Position numbers and translations under genes: made by a program
The notes under the pieces: model-generated
Told to the model about the DNA's origin: nothing
Seen by the model: only the letters and a program-made list of their open reading frames with translations
Database searches by the model: none
Assembly: GCA_032622095.1 (NCBI GenBank)
Contig: CP136063.1
Coordinates: 209,177,934 to 209,241,933 of the forward strand
Source: Siphonodentalium dalli
Lineage: Eukaryota; Mollusca; Scaphopoda; Gadilida; Siphonodentaliidae
Direction of reading: 5' to 3'
DNA length: 64,000 bases
In this document: positions 22,096 through 33,871 of the stretch, piece after piece
Layout: each line of letters opens with the position of its first letter
How positions within the stretch are numbered: position 1 is the first letter of the stretch

Positions 22096-23328
22096 GATAG
22101 ATATGATTGCTCAAAATTTAACTAAGAGAATCGTAAGATACAATGTAGGCACCAAAAAATTGTTTAATTTATTAATTGCACAAGATCTGTGCTGTGCGAA
22201 TGTATTGACTGCAATGTCAAGGTCAAAAACCGGAGAAACAAAAGTAAACAAAACACACATGCGATGTACCGTAATCGATGGTACAATGTGGACTGGTGTG
22301 GACTAATAATGCAGACAATTGTAACTGAATTTACACGTAACTATCCAAGAATTAATATGTCACTTGATGATTTATTTTATGTTCCATTTCACCACGTAGC
22401 CATTGCTTAAAATATTAATAAATCACCCAATTTCGTGATGTGCTTTTCCGACAGAGAAATTTGAAACTGAAAGTCACATTGATCTGTTGATAAAACAAAA
22501 CTTACCTTTTGTTTGTTTATTACATTTATTGTTATAAAATATAAATATAAAACCTAATAAATATTCACCATACTATCATGCTTGGGGAGGGGGAATAACA
22601 ACTCTGAAAAAAATACTCCCAGTCACATCCATGCAGAATAACATAATTTCATAAAACAAGAGCCACCATACAATTTAGTAATAATACATTTTTTTCCCAA
22701 TAACTTTGACGTCACCAGAAAGTTCTGTTGGCTGGAGGTAATGACATTAGTCATATTACTGTTGGGTAAAGGGTTAACAGAAGCATGTACGTACTATACA
22801 GATAAAAATTAAATCAGTATTAATGATTATGTTATTTCCTTTCGCACAGTATATAGTCGCTACAGCACCATGCAGTATTGATCAACTACCGTGCATCAGT
22901 TGGAAAATAAAGTTTTGAGATACACGTAGATCGGGTGAAGATCACCCGCACCCGTATGAAATTGTCCGCCTCTGACAGAGAGCTATATAGGTCCGATAAT
23001 TTGATCCAATAGAGTGAGTAGACCTGTTAGAAATTCATTATAGACTAGCTACTTGCCCTTATAAATAACAAAACACATAAACGATTGTATGACATTTATA
23101 TAAATAGGAGAATGTTGCACATCAACTCATTTGTGTTGGCCTTTTGACAGCCGATTACGACATTAATGCTTTAACCCCACCGATATACTGTGCGACAAAA
23201 GTGGTCGTGAAAATTTAAAACAGCAGTGTCGTATTAGATAATAATTGGTGACGTCACAAAATCAGATATAGTCTAAATACGACCCAAAGTGTCCGGCTTT
23301 GGTCGTTAATATACAACACTAATATCAG
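22096..23328. other. Intron sequence with two unassigned open frames
   Basis: Open frames of 67-73 codons at 22103-22306 and 22189-22410 (+) overlap in different frames and match nothing I know. The rest is AT-rich sequence without recognised elements. Confidence 0.35.
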
Positions 23329-23735
23329 CTTTGAAATAGTGTGTCTGTAATATTTGCAGAATGAGGTCCCCAAAGGGCCAATTTAGTGACACTACTATGC
23401 ACAGCGGGCTAGTATCACTAAATTCACCCTCTGGGGACCTCATTCTGCTTAGGCCTCATCTTCTCGGATGTATCTAGAGTCTCAAATTAACATTGTGTTA
23501 AGTTATGTTTTCCCTTGTTCAGTTTCTATATCCCCTAATTTGCAAAAGATAAATTGAATAATCGATGTGACTAATGGGTGAAAAACACCAACTTCAACTG
23601 AGGAACTTCAATCTGATCCTAGGTCACCCATAGCAGTTGAGGCCTAATAAGAACGAAGTCCCCAGAGGGTTCATTTTATGACGCTATCCCGCTCTGGGGG
23701 ATAGCATTATTAAATTCACCCTCTGGAAACCTCAT
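23329..23735. mobile_element. Family B MITE, full-length form
   Basis: Two end palindromes with the usual core between them (cctcatcttctcgga, aacttcaactgaggaacttc). The outer right end is degraded beyond 'cctcattcg', so the terminal repeat is lost there. Confidence 0.85.
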
Positions 23736-23749
23736 TCGAAACAAGGACC

Positions 23750-23855
23750 AGCCTAGAGGGTGAATTGGGAGACATTGTCTCCCTACAATGTGCCACTTCT
23801 CCCTATTTTTGTCCTAGGGAGAAGTGACTTCTCCCTCATATACCAGTATATATAC
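23750..23855. repeat. 'gggagaagtgacttctccc' palindromic repeat
   Basis: A short perfect palindrome of that sequence at 23817-23835, preceded by inverted 'gggagacattgtctccc'. A related block occurs at 57785-57860. Function unknown. Confidence 0.7.
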
Positions 23856-23930
23856 CAGTATTTTGAAACCACAAAGCAGTAAAGTATTGTCACTTGATTG
23901 AAGTGATGTGAAACACTCCGGTTGGGTGAT

Positions 23931-24330
23931 CAAATAGAAATGGAGAATAATATTGCCTAGAGTAGTTATTTTTACGAATATTAATCAAAATTTACAGCAC
24001 ACACACTGTCATTCTTATATATTAATTAAATGCAATGACTCCCGATGGCGAAATCATTTGCGTCAGTTATCGCCGATTGTTGCATCCCAAATCGAAATGT
24101 AAATATTTACAATTATGCGTAGTTCAGACGATGATACCTATGGAAATGTATGGTCGATTTCTTTGAAAGTTTCGGCGATGTTAGTAGAATGCTACATTCC
24201 CAGTTGGCATTGCACCTGAGTACTAACTTGTCAGTTTCACGCACCTGAACAAGTCCATAATATGTCTTTAAGAAATTACACCTTTCCATATCTAGCAGCA
24301 AAGGCCAAATAAATAAAGAGATATTGTGTT
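23931..24330 (-). repeat. Family D dispersed repeat, minus-oriented copy
   Basis: Reverse complement of the elements at 38270-38640 and 59636-60000. Shared words include 'atcaaatagaaatggagaat', 'aatgtaaatatttacaatt', 'gtagttc(a/t)gacgatg' and 'agtttcacgcacc'. No ORF is shared among the three. Confidence 0.85.
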
Positions 24331-24345
24331 CTCCCACCGCCTAAA

Positions 24346-25038
24346 CACTTTAGCACAGGCAGCCCGTGTGAGATAGCTGGGTGAGATTTCCCTGTCTCAC
24401 ATAACACGTGACCATCTATCTCACACCACCCACGTGACTGCTTTACCTATTTAATTAAGAGCCGGAACTAATTTAACAATCCGTCATCATGTTTTGTGTG
24501 AATAAAACAGATAAAAACAATGGAGACCAGTTACGCTTCACGTTTCAAGTAAATAAATACGGACGAATTCGTGGACGCTAATACAAATGGAGATAAGCTT
24601 CAACTGTTAATCACGAAAAACCTCAACATAACCTCACTTGCAGACACAGAGTTGCATATATAACATGAAATATAAACGACTAATTTGCGAACATATTCCA
24701 TAAAACGGAAGACCCCAAGCGAAACTGGTACCACTGGCACATTTCGTAACTGGTAAACAATAGCCGCTTCACAAATGACGAATGAAATAATTCCACGTTC
24801 GAACAGTTGTTATTGTTGCAATAAATCGTCGAACGCGTCTAACTAACATTTGTCTGTAATATATTCACATGTTTCCTTTTCTAATGGTACCGATATGGTC
24901 ATTTCCGACGACAAACACGATTAGTCCAGTTGTATATACTTCATATCAATACGCGCGTTTCTCGGAATTTATGCAGGTGCAACTATGTGACGTATCCATG
25001 TGGTTTTCACAAGACCGTGTCGATTTCACTCTAACGTA
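24346..25038. other. Intron sequence, nothing recognised
   Basis: AT-rich. A CACGTG occurs at 24431. No exon and no repeat of the families above. Confidence 0.4.
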
Positions 25039-25172
25039 TTAACCCTGTGCGCACGGGTAACGCGCTTTGTTTTTACAGTATATACCTTTGGTATATACCG
25101 AAATCATCCCAGTTAATCACGAATATCGCATCAGAATTCTCCCCAGATATACCGTTAAGAAGCTACTGGAAT
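25039..25172 (-). repeat. Dispersed block shared with the array units (inverted)
   Basis: Begins TTAACCCTGTGCGCACGGG and continues 'ctgtttttacagtatatacc ... ccagatataccgtta'. It is the reverse complement of 16985-17118 and 19247-19378 in the array. The TTAA plus CCCTG start suggests that the array units themselves carry a captured piece of a TTAA-type element. Confidence 0.8.
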
Positions 25173-25203
25173 GTGCCAAAGATTGGTATACAAAAAAAAT
25201 CGG

Positions 25204-25427
25204 AATGAGGCTCTTGGGTTGGGAGAAAAATGATCCATCATGACCTGGGGTTTGTGATGGAAAAATCTCACCCTCGGGGCCAGATATTTGGTCCGGACAC
25301 TCGGCAAGCCTCGTGTCCGGCCCAAATATCTGGCCCCTCGGGTGAGATTTTTCCATCCCACACCCCAGGTCATGATGGATAATATTATTCTCAAGCACCT
25401 GCCTCATCACCCAAGAGAGGGTCTCAT
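25204..25427. repeat. Long imperfect palindrome (foldback element)
   Basis: The arms 'atccatcatgacctgggg ... ccagatatttggtccggaca' (left, 25233-25300) and their reverse complement (right, 25310-25375) are almost identical, with a spacer of about 10 bp. Weaker pairing continues outwards (gaggctcttgggttggg against cacccaagagagggtctc). Single copy here, a typical foldback MITE shape. Confidence 0.9.
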
Positions 25428-25439
25428 AAAAAAAATTTA

Positions 25440-25940
25440 TTTGCAATATTATCAAGTTACAAAAAGTTCAAATCTCATTCTTCAATTTATCTACAACAAG
25501 AGGTGTGCACTCAAGTGCTAGCATACCCCCACCGTGGCAAATTCAACCCGCATTATCCGTAAACTCAACAAAAAAGATTTTTAACTTTAAAGAAAAATTC
25601 GGACTAATAATATCGATATGGTGTCACAAGAAGCTTGTACAGAAAAAATTATTCAATCGGTTCATATTTGTTAAAGTTATTAAGTCAGACAGAATTTTCT
25701 AAGTCAAAATAAGTCGAAAAAGAGGCGTAACTTGAAAAAAAAAAGTCGGACCGAACTGCAATTAGCATCATGCGGAGAGACCGTCCTATTGAAATCAGTT
25801 CATAGTTGTTCGAGTTATGAGGTCGGATGGATGAACGGACGGCTCGACGGACGAACGGACGGAGAAAGCGTGACGGACGGACGGACGGACGCAGTCAATC
25901 CAGTATATCCCCCATTTTCTTCGAAAGTGGGGGTATAATT
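25440..25940 (+). repeat. GGACGG-tailed repeat with terminal hairpin
   Basis: AT-rich body with duplicated words (ttgttaaagttattaagtc and ttgttcgagttatgaggtc), followed by (GGACGGAC)n-type simple repeats at 25825-25895. It ends with the hairpin 'cccccattttcttcgaaagtgggggta'-like stem at 25909-25935. The ends at 32040-32660 and 37290-37690 have the same architecture. Confidence 0.7.
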
Positions 25941-26504
25941 ATAAATATAGATATGGTTCCTGTTGAAGCCAGAATGTTCAAAAGACATTGGAGGATGGAT
26001 TTTATACATTTCATGATAACTTGTTTACCATAAAATTACCATTACCATTCATTTCTAGTATTATTGGAAAAAATATATATAAAAAGCCTCCATCCCTCCC
26101 TCATTCAATTTCCCATATGTAATTGCCTGAGAACACAGGTATTTGTTTTTAATGGCCTATTAATCATCGTTTTGATAAGTAAGCAAGTGTAACTACTTAT
26201 TACCTGTTATCGAATTAAGGGTTTCATGGAGATGTAACGATAATTTGAGAGGTGATTGGCGATTGTAGTCTTGAAACTGTTTGGCTAAAAAGTTTGGCCA
26301 GAGGAAATTTTCTTTGTCAAATTGAAATGAGGGTCTACATGTTTTTGGGGAAAATTCTAAATTGTTCATATGTATTATATTGTGCCTTTATTTCTGAAAA
26401 TAGAAGGTATCCTCATATACACACAAAATAAATGTTTTTGACATTGCTACAGTTATGAAATTTAGTACAAATATCTGTCAATAAAGAAGCATAATCCGAA
26501 TTAA
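25941..26504. other. Intron sequence, nothing recognised
   Basis: AT-rich, no exon or repeat recognised. Confidence 0.4.
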
Positions 26505-26946
26505 TGCTCGCAAATTACTGTTTCCTTGACTTCGGGGGGTCAAAAATATTTTATATGAGTCGATGAACCCATCCATCAAAGTTCAGAGTGATCAGATATC
26601 GATTTTTGAAATCTATCATTTATCACCACCGATAATTATAGTGGCCCAGTAAAAAGGTCGATGAGAAGGCGGCCTCAGATCAAATTGTGGATGAAGATGG
26701 ATAACTCTAAACGCAAGTGGCTTTCTTGTGTCAGATATTTGACAAACCGGCAAAATTTCATTGAACAAAATGTTGTTTAATAACAGGTTTTTGGGCAATT
26801 TTATACTATAGTTGACTGTGGTTAGCATTATTTTTGGGCAATTAATCGATTTTGACAACATGGAGCGGCATTTGAAAAAAAAATGTTGTTGTTGAAAACT
26901 GATGATATGGGGCCATCGAATCAGATTGAGTACCTTTAAAGCATGC
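26505..26946 (+). repeat. Dispersed repeat G, copy 1
   Basis: About 430 bp matched in reverse orientation by 46662-47075. Shared words include 'atggataactctaaa', 'tcattgaacaaaatgttg', 'actgtggttagcatta' and 'gattgagtacctttaa'. No coding capacity is conserved between the two. Confidence 0.85.
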
Positions 26947-26994
26947 ACATTATTTCAACTGTATCGATGTTGCAGACAAAGAGCCACAAATTAA

Positions 26995-27105
26995 TCCGGT
27001 GTTCATTCACAATCGGCTGATTAACCTATTTTCTTATATGCGCTGGTCAATCACAATCGGCTGATTAACATATTGTCTTATACTCGCTGATCATAAGACA
27101 CTGGG
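26995..27105 (+). repeat. Short tandem duplication
   Basis: 'aatcggctgattaac(c/a)tatt' followed by 'cttata(t/c)' and '(t/c)gctg(g/a)tca' appears twice, about 45 bp apart. Confidence 0.8.
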
Positions 27106-27588
27106 ACCATCATTAATACACAGAATAGATAGACAGAACACAATGCGAATATTGACTGAAAATATTTTATCGAATGAGTGACTATGCACCGAACCGCAAT
27201 GAGTTTGATAAAAGATTCTAGATTAAGATGCAAGTTGTGTTTTGTAATTTATTCCACACCCTTGTATCAGATAAGTTTAATCCATGAATGTTGCTACCAG
27301 TGATACCATAACTACCTTTATTGTGATTTAAGTCTGATTAAAAATCGGCAATTATCTGTGAATCACCCGAAGTGGATCATTGACGTTATGTACGTCACCG
27401 CTCTTTGGAAACAATGTCAACTCGAAATAGTTCCGGCTTGTATTCCACTTGTGTATGTATTCAATAGCTGGTATTACGTTGAATACACTTAATTATCTCA
27501 ACGGGTGTGGAATAAAATGCCATCAGCTGTATGCATGACCAGAACAGACAGAGGATTATTTGTAAAAAATTATTGCATATGAGGCCAT

Positions 27589-27652
27589 GCAGAATGAGGT
27601 CCCCAGAGGGTGAATTTAGTGATGCTAGCCCACTATTCTGCAAATGACAGGC
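27589..27652. mobile_element. Family B MITE, minimal fragment
   Basis: 'gcagaatgaggtccccagag ... gatgctagcccactattctgcaaatgacagg' is one arm followed directly by the outer end of the other, the middle having been deleted. Confidence 0.85.
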
Positions 27653-27972
27653 ATATCATGCATCTTTGATATATATTGTCAGTTTTGACAATTGTGTCGA
27701 TGTGCATGTTAGCGACTTTTAAAAGCGTTTTCGATGTCTGGTTGCTAATTTCTGTCCAAGATCGGTCATATCACCGAATTAAAAACCCACTTACAGAAAT
27801 TTTTGCAAAATGAAATTGTTTTTTGCAAAATGAAATTTTGTTTTGGCAAATAGCAGCAAGAACATTGATCAGAATACAGAATCAGAAAATCATTCCATGT
27901 GTATACTAGGAAAAATTATTAAATTGTAAGATGAAAGAATATATCTCCATTTCTATATTGTATGATACTTAC

Positions 27973-28190
27973 TGTACTTCCTACCAGTGTGCCAGCAAGA
28001 AATAAATCGATTGTGATTGGACTATTACATAAGAGATGTATGGTCTGTTCAAATAGCTTCATGTCTCTAAAATGAGTTAAGTACGCATCTCTACATGTGG
28101 CTGAAATGATTGAGTTGTCCTCTGTTACGTAGACATTCTCTATGGAGTATGTGTACTTTGCAGTATTATCTGTTTCATCAATTGGTGGTT
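27973..28190 (-). CDS. SVEP1-like protein, linker exon after the third sushi domain
   Basis: A 218-nt exon, phase 1 in and phase 0 out, with acceptor 'aatttttcag' and donor 'ACA|gtaagt'. It encodes about 72 residues, starting PPIDETDNTAKYTY and ending LFLAGTLVGST. Two cysteines (ATCRD, LLCNS) are about 27 residues apart. I recognise no named domain. SVEP1-type proteins have a poorly annotated stretch between the sushi that follows the HYR pair and the ephrin-receptor-like repeats, and this exon sits exactly there. The split first codon joins the upstream exon as Lys. The hydrophobic end could look like a membrane segment, but it is short and interrupted. A family A half-copy lies 78 bp upstream of the acceptor. 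Confidence 0.72.
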
Positions 28191-28268
28191 CTGAAAAATT
28201 AATTGACCAATCATAAGAATGCATCTTGCCAGCTGGTGAAAGCTATAATTTTCACCTAATTTTCACTA

Positions 28269-28376
28269 TACAGTAATGCCCTAATTAATCGACTCCTTTA
28301 ACCACAGCAGAATTATGGGTAACTTTTCAGGATTTAGTCGGAAATATGGCTTGTTGCCATTCATCGGAAAGCTCTC
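28269..28376. mobile_element. Family A MITE, left half only
   Basis: TACAGTAATGCCCTAATTAA through the arm to 'ggaaagctctc', then unrelated sequence. Located 79 bp upstream of the 27973-28190 exon. Confidence 0.9.
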
Positions 28377-29369
28377 CTCATTGCATTCCCAAAATGTTTA
28401 TGCATGTCAATATCATGCTTACAACATGCACTCGCAGCTATTATTATTATACTTCCATATTTTAATATGGAAGTATATTGTTATTCAATTTTTTATTTTT
28501 CCTATTATTATTATGCTTCTTAATATATTTTGTAACCCTTATATCTCAGAAAGTTTAAAAGGTGGAAAATTGAAATTTGGTAGGTATACACACCTTGCCA
28601 AGCTACATGGAATCGAAGCATTTAGGTTTATGTCCCAACTTGCTTTCCAGAGTTATGCCCCTTACAAATTTTTTATGGAAAATGTTTGTGGCCAGATCTT
28701 CTCCTATAAAAAGCAAAGCAGCTGAATTCGGTTCTCGTAATCGTGTTAACTAACGAAAGGGTACAAATCGGGGAAATTTTCACCAAGGTCCGAAAACAAT
28801 TTGTTGACCTGGGGAGGGGTGCAAAATTTGTCAATTTTTTTCTTGTCACCGATTCCAACCATTTTTACTGTCGTGTATCTATACGACATTCTGATGCTAC
28901 TTGTGAAAGAATTTTGTAAATCGGTTGAGAAATGGCCAAGTTATAACACATCAAAAGATGTACTAATAAAGTCCATGTGTAGAAAGTGCTTGTGCCCAGA
29001 TCTTCTCCTAGACGAAGCGCAACAGCTGGATTTGGTCTATGTGAGCGTCTTAAACACAGACAGAAGACCAAACCTGAATCTGCCAATGTCAAAAATTACA
29101 CAAATGACCACTGGCGATATATTTCAACATTCATTCCTGTTCGGCGCACTGCGTTAATTGTTATATTGGCTAATGGGTAATCACTCTATGTCGGCTGTCT
29201 GTCTTGTCAGCCGGCCGTGATTCTGCGGTTTTATCACGGTGCGGCTTAAAATTGACATATTTTGAGTCAAAAAACGCTCAAAATTCATTAGTTTTAGAAT
29301 AGTAGATTAATATAATTATATACATAGAGCCTGGAACCCGAGCTATCTCTCAAATTTACATTAATCTTT
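28377..29369. other. Intron sequence with an internal direct repeat
   Basis: The segments 28660-28735 and 28980-29050 share 'tgtg(g/c)ccagatcttctccta', followed by a 'cagctg(a/g)a(t/a)' region. This is a diverged duplication of about 320-bp period. The open frames here (up to 136 codons) carry no recognisable domain. Confidence 0.5.
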
Positions 29370-29702
29370 TCCTAACTTGATCATCAAAAAGCCGGCAAGA
29401 ATTTATCTGCGCCTAACTTTAATCTTTATATAACTGTATGACTGACACTCTTCATTAAATGCACAAACGTTGTGTCGCACAATAGCCAACGGAAAAACAA
29501 ACTATTTCTCGCTTTACAAAAACTACACCAAAAACAACTATATGATTCAAGCATGATTTTATTAATGTCACCAGTGAGTGCAAGAATATAATATGTATCA
29601 ATGTATCGTTAATGTAATGCTTGTGTGTATGTATGTCTGTCTCATGTTTTTGTTGTTATATCTACTTCACCAATAAAAAAATAAAAAAAATAAAAATAAA
29701 AA
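29370..29702 (+). repeat. Dispersed repeat with A-rich tail, copy 1
   Basis: Shared almost word for word with 55478-55850 (cttgatcatcaaaaagccgg, cattaaatgcacaaacgttg, tgtttttgttgttatatcta). Ends in 'caccaataaaaaaataaaaa', the look of a non-LTR retrotransposon 3' tail. No reverse transcriptase is attached. Confidence 0.8.
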
Positions 29703-30039
29703 TTACAGATCGGCATTAAATCAAAACTTCGCACTTCAGATTTGGACAGACTATTAACTATCCGTATCTTTCACGAGAATATATAATTGGGTGTGTTCAT
29801 TTGTTTGTTGGTCTGACCTGCTATTGGCGACCAACCGGTTGGATCATGACAAACGAAAATTGGTACACGTGGTAGATTGTCACGTGGAGTGTCATCGGAC
29901 AGGTACAACTGACGTCATGTGATTTAAATTGAAATTCATGAATTATTTAATAACATATTTACATATATATCTATATTTGCGAATGTCTGTCTGACTGTCT
30001 GCCTGTGTGTTATAAAAAAAATGACAGGGGACCATCTAG

Positions 30040-30800
30040 TAGGGGTCTACTAGGGGTATCTTTTTACGAGAAATATAATGGTGGGGGTTAGAATTTTCTA
30101 AAGTGACACCGTTTCTGTCAGGGGCAGGAAATATGGAGGGGCAGATTTTTTGTCGCCGATTACTTATATATAATCAACTCCATAATATGAAGAATCTAAT
30201 GGTGTGGTTTAAATATGTCAAAAGTGTCATCATTCGAGTCAGGGATGCACGGAAGGGGAAGGGGCACCAACATTGATAAACTAATTTTAGCGCCGATTTC
30301 CACCAAATTGATATACATGTATATTCTTCTTCGTGAAATCTAGTTGTGCGATTAGAAGAGCCTAACTTAGTGTCGTTTGGATGAGAAATTGGGGGGTGGG
30401 CACCAAATTTGAGAAGAATGGTCGTAGATTGCCACCACATTTATACAAACTCATCCCCATAGTATGAGGAGTCTAATTGTGTGGCTTAATTTTGTTTCAA
30501 AAGTTGCCTCATTTGCGACAGTGTGCCCTGAAAGGGAGAGGGGCACCAACATTGATACACAATATTTTCAGCCCCAGTTTCTACCAAATTGATACACGTT
30601 CTTATCCATGATATGATAAATCTAATCGTGTGCTTTAAAGACATCATATTGGTGAGAGATTGTGGGGAGGGGTCGAAACCAAATTTGATAATTTGTTTAG
30701 ACGCCGATTAGCACCAAACTTATAAATAATCATCTGCATAATATCAGGAATGTAATTGTGCGGTTTAAGAATGTCACAATTGGGTCATTCGACTCAGTGG
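30040..30800 (+). repeat. Degenerate tandem repeat of about 140 bp
   Basis: 'gccgatt..caccaaa.t.atata' followed by 'cataatatgaggaatctaat(t/g)gtg(t/c)ggttta' recurs near 30155, 30295, 30430, 30575 and 30705, with 'ggggcaccaa(c/a)at' in between. High divergence suggests an old array. Confidence 0.75.
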
Positions 30801-32039
30801 TGTCTAGAGGTGAGAGGGACACACACAAATGGTGTGTATTATGTTTTTCAAAAGTAGCCTCATTAATGGTTTTTTTATTTTTGCGAAATAATGTATTTAT
30901 GATGTTTATGTATCATAATATAAGGTCTGATGAATACATGGTGGTAACTAAATAAATACTTCAATAGTTGTGGAACGGAACAATCGTTATAAACAAAATT
31001 ACAATCGAAAAGGTGAGCCACTATTGATATTCCATGAATTTTTAAAGTTATATATAGTGTTAGAATTATGGTAGTTATGGTTATGGCTAGAGCAAGGTTA
31101 TGCTTGTAGAAAACATTTAGCCTTGAAACATGGTACGGGTTTACGATAGTTATGGTTATGGTTAAGGTTTGGGTTATGGGAAGGATAATGATTGAGGAGG
31201 GGTTTGGATTGGAATATATATGATAATTATATGGAAGTATCAAACTTCCAATTGGAAGTTTAAAATTTCTAGTTATTATTGAAGTCGCATTATTGCACGG
31301 CACAGTGAATTTCGTAACATTACGTCGAAAATAGGAGACACTAGATGGTTACCACAGAAAACGTTGTTAGAAAGGGCAACAATCTTCTTTATTTCATAAA
31401 CATGTGTTACCTCAATGTGTTTGTCATAAACAATAACAATCTTAATCAATCGGTACATGTGTATCTGATTAAAAAAAACCCACCTGTCGGCAGTTTCGTC
31501 AGCATTTTTGGGGAAAACCCAGGGAAACCCCACAATAGTAATTGTAACGTCATACATCAACTGTATATATATAGGTTGGGAACATCTCATTGTGGCCGTA
31601 TTTGTCAGGTCTACGTGTTCAACAGTAAATTAGTATTGATACAGAATATCACCCAAATGATATCTAAGTCGCCAGTCAAAAAATCATTAGTATATCCCCA
31701 CAAACGTGATATTATTGCCTGTTATTCCCGAATATAAAAGCTAAAGCAGTGTTGAACGTAAATTACGTCGTGCCCGCTAAAGCGGTCTGCGGTGTTGAAA
31801 GAGTTAAGAAACGCATTCTATACCAATTAGTTTCGATGTGCATTTACACAAAAGACAACACAATCTTCACCATTATATGACAGATAACTCAGAAGATGAC
31901 TAAAAATTGGCACTACACTTAAAAATAACAATTATTTGGTAGATTAAAAGACCTGGCTAAAGAATATTAAGTTAAGATATATCAATTTCCGACTATAACT
32001 GATAAGCCTAAATATATATAAAAGGTCGCAGACCACATG
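30801..32039. other. Intron sequence, nothing recognised
   Basis: Contains a pyrimidine/purine-skewed 'gttatggttatgg' run at 31065-31180 and AT-rich sequence elsewhere. No exon or family repeat was recognised. Confidence 0.4.
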
Positions 32040-32662
32040 TCCCCCGACTCGAGTGGTAAACTTCAAGATTGGATTTGTTAGAAGGATACTATTTGCAACA
32101 ATGTTATACAGTATATAGATGTTGCAAACCACCAATGTGTTTATAGCAACAATATCACATCAGTACTGGAACAATCTTGTAATAACCATGGCAAAATTTC
32201 TTGGACAAAACAACCCGATGAACAAACGCATGCAAATGCGAAAAAATGATATTTTTGTATTAGCTATATAGATGTTGCAAATCACCAACATGTTAGGAAC
32301 AATATCCCAGAGTTACAAATCTCTACATTTAAAACTGTAGGAGGAGTTTATTACACCATGAAGGTACCCAATCTCATCCAAAAGGCAAAAATGTTCCAAA
32401 TTTTCTAAGTCAAAAACCCCCCGAAAATATGGAAAAAATTATATTTTTGATTAATAGCTATATTATTAGATGTTGCAAATCACCAACATGTTAGGAACAA
32501 TATCCCAGAGTTTCAAATCCCTACGTTTAAAACTGTAGGAGGAGTTGATTACACCATGAAGGTACCCAATCTCGGACGCACGGACGCACGTCCGCACGTC
32601 CGCACGTCCGCACGGACGGATGAGGGTCATTTCTATAGTCCTCCGACGGAAACGTCGGGGGA
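32040..32662 (+). repeat. Tandem 200-bp repeat with CGGACG tract and terminal hairpin
   Basis: 'gatgttgcaaatcaccaaca' through 'gaaggtacccaatctc' occurs at 32271-32377 and 32470-32573, with a decayed third copy from 32117. It is followed by CGGACGCACGTCCG-type repeats (32574-32620) and the stem 'gtcctccgacggaaacgtcgggggac' (32638-32663). Same plan as 25440-25940. Confidence 0.85.
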
Positions 32663-32897
32663 CAAAAATAGCTAAATAACAGATGGTGCACTTATAAGGA
32701 ATAACCAAATTTTGAACAAGTGAGTTTTAAGAGCTATTTTAAAAGATTCTACTGAGTCTGAGTCATACTATCAAAGGGTAGGCTGTTCCAAACAGAGATT
32801 GAGACATTTTGAAATGAGCACTTTCCATAGTTCACATTTAGTTTGTTGGATATATGGGACACATGGACTCCACTTTGGCCATTCCGAGTAACCAATC

Positions 32898-33136
32898 CTG
32901 AGTTTAGTGTGCCTGTCATTTGCAGAATGAGGACGCCAGAGGGTGAATTTAGTGACGCTATCCCGCATATTGGGCTAGCATCACCAAGTTCACCCTCTGG
33001 GAACCTCATTCTACATTGCCTCATCTGCTATTGGTGACATAGACTCAGATAGAAGTTCCCAAATGGTGAATATTGTGATGGGGAACCTCGATTATGCAAT
33101 GTGTCATCTGCCAATTTTGGGATATAGAGAAACTAA
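32898..33136. mobile_element. Family B MITE, rearranged copy
   Basis: One complete end palindrome (gaggacgccagagggtgaat and its inverse), followed by the core variant 'gttcccaaatggtgaatatt ... cctcgattatgcaatg' seen also at 50340-50430. The second end is missing. Confidence 0.85.
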
Positions 33137-33140
33137 TCTA

Positions 33141-33871
33141 AACAAGACAGTAAATGACTGTGGGTCGCTCACCAGACTGTAAAGACTGAGAAGACCGGGA
33201 CTCTGAAGACTACAAGAGTCAGTACTTGACAAAATAACTTAAGACAAGTAGTTCTAAACATGGACATAGCTGGAAGTTCTCAGATGAGCAGGGCTCTTCA
33301 CCTTGAAATTTCTAATTTCACACCACTGACAAATCTCCAACCTCTTACCTTTTAAAGAAGACAACCATACCACAGTACTAAGTTCACAAAAATCCTTTTG
33401 TACATCCATCTTAGGTTGAATTTTATGACTGGTACCAGTACTTCAAGTTCTCAAATGTTTGAAAATTACCAACCTGACACCCCCAAAAATAAAAAATTTG
33501 TGGCCAATTCGGTCCAAAAGTTTAACCTGAAGGAGGAACATATGGACTGATGGTTTAAAAACATACATGTTGGAAAATCTAACCAAACTATGAGAACAAT
33601 TCTAACCTATTTTTGGTGTGAACATCTAATCTACAACTAATGTAGTATCAGGCATGAAAATTTCAACTGTTTAAATTTTGATCAAAGTAGGGGGTCAAAT
33701 CTCCACCCCTCTGCACTCCCTCCCCATTGGCTCAAACATTGTCCCCACCCAAATCAATATTATTATACCAGTACCAAACAGAATTTTCAGGTCGCACAAA
33801 TATTTTCAGGTAGGTCGGGAAACCGGAAACAGACATGTTTTTTTTTTGGCCTAATCAAGTAAAGTACTTAC
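33141..33871. other. Intron sequence, nothing recognised
   Basis: No exon or repeat family was recognised downstream of the sushi exon donor. Confidence 0.4.

Noticed and set aside
22103-22410. Two overlapping plus-strand ORFs just after the array
   Set aside because: Overlap in different frames, short, no domain.
27919-28224. A membrane-spanning reading of the end of the 27973-28190 exon
   Set aside because: The strong GTAAGT donor cuts the hydrophobic stretch short. The remaining segment is too short and the protein is otherwise extracellular in type.
28315-28725. 136-codon plus-strand ORF
   Set aside because: Starts inside a family A MITE and runs into AT-rich sequence. No domain.
31065-31190. 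Telomere-like GGTTATGG repeats
   Set aside because: Unit is irregular and is not TTAGGG. Embedded in ordinary intron sequence.
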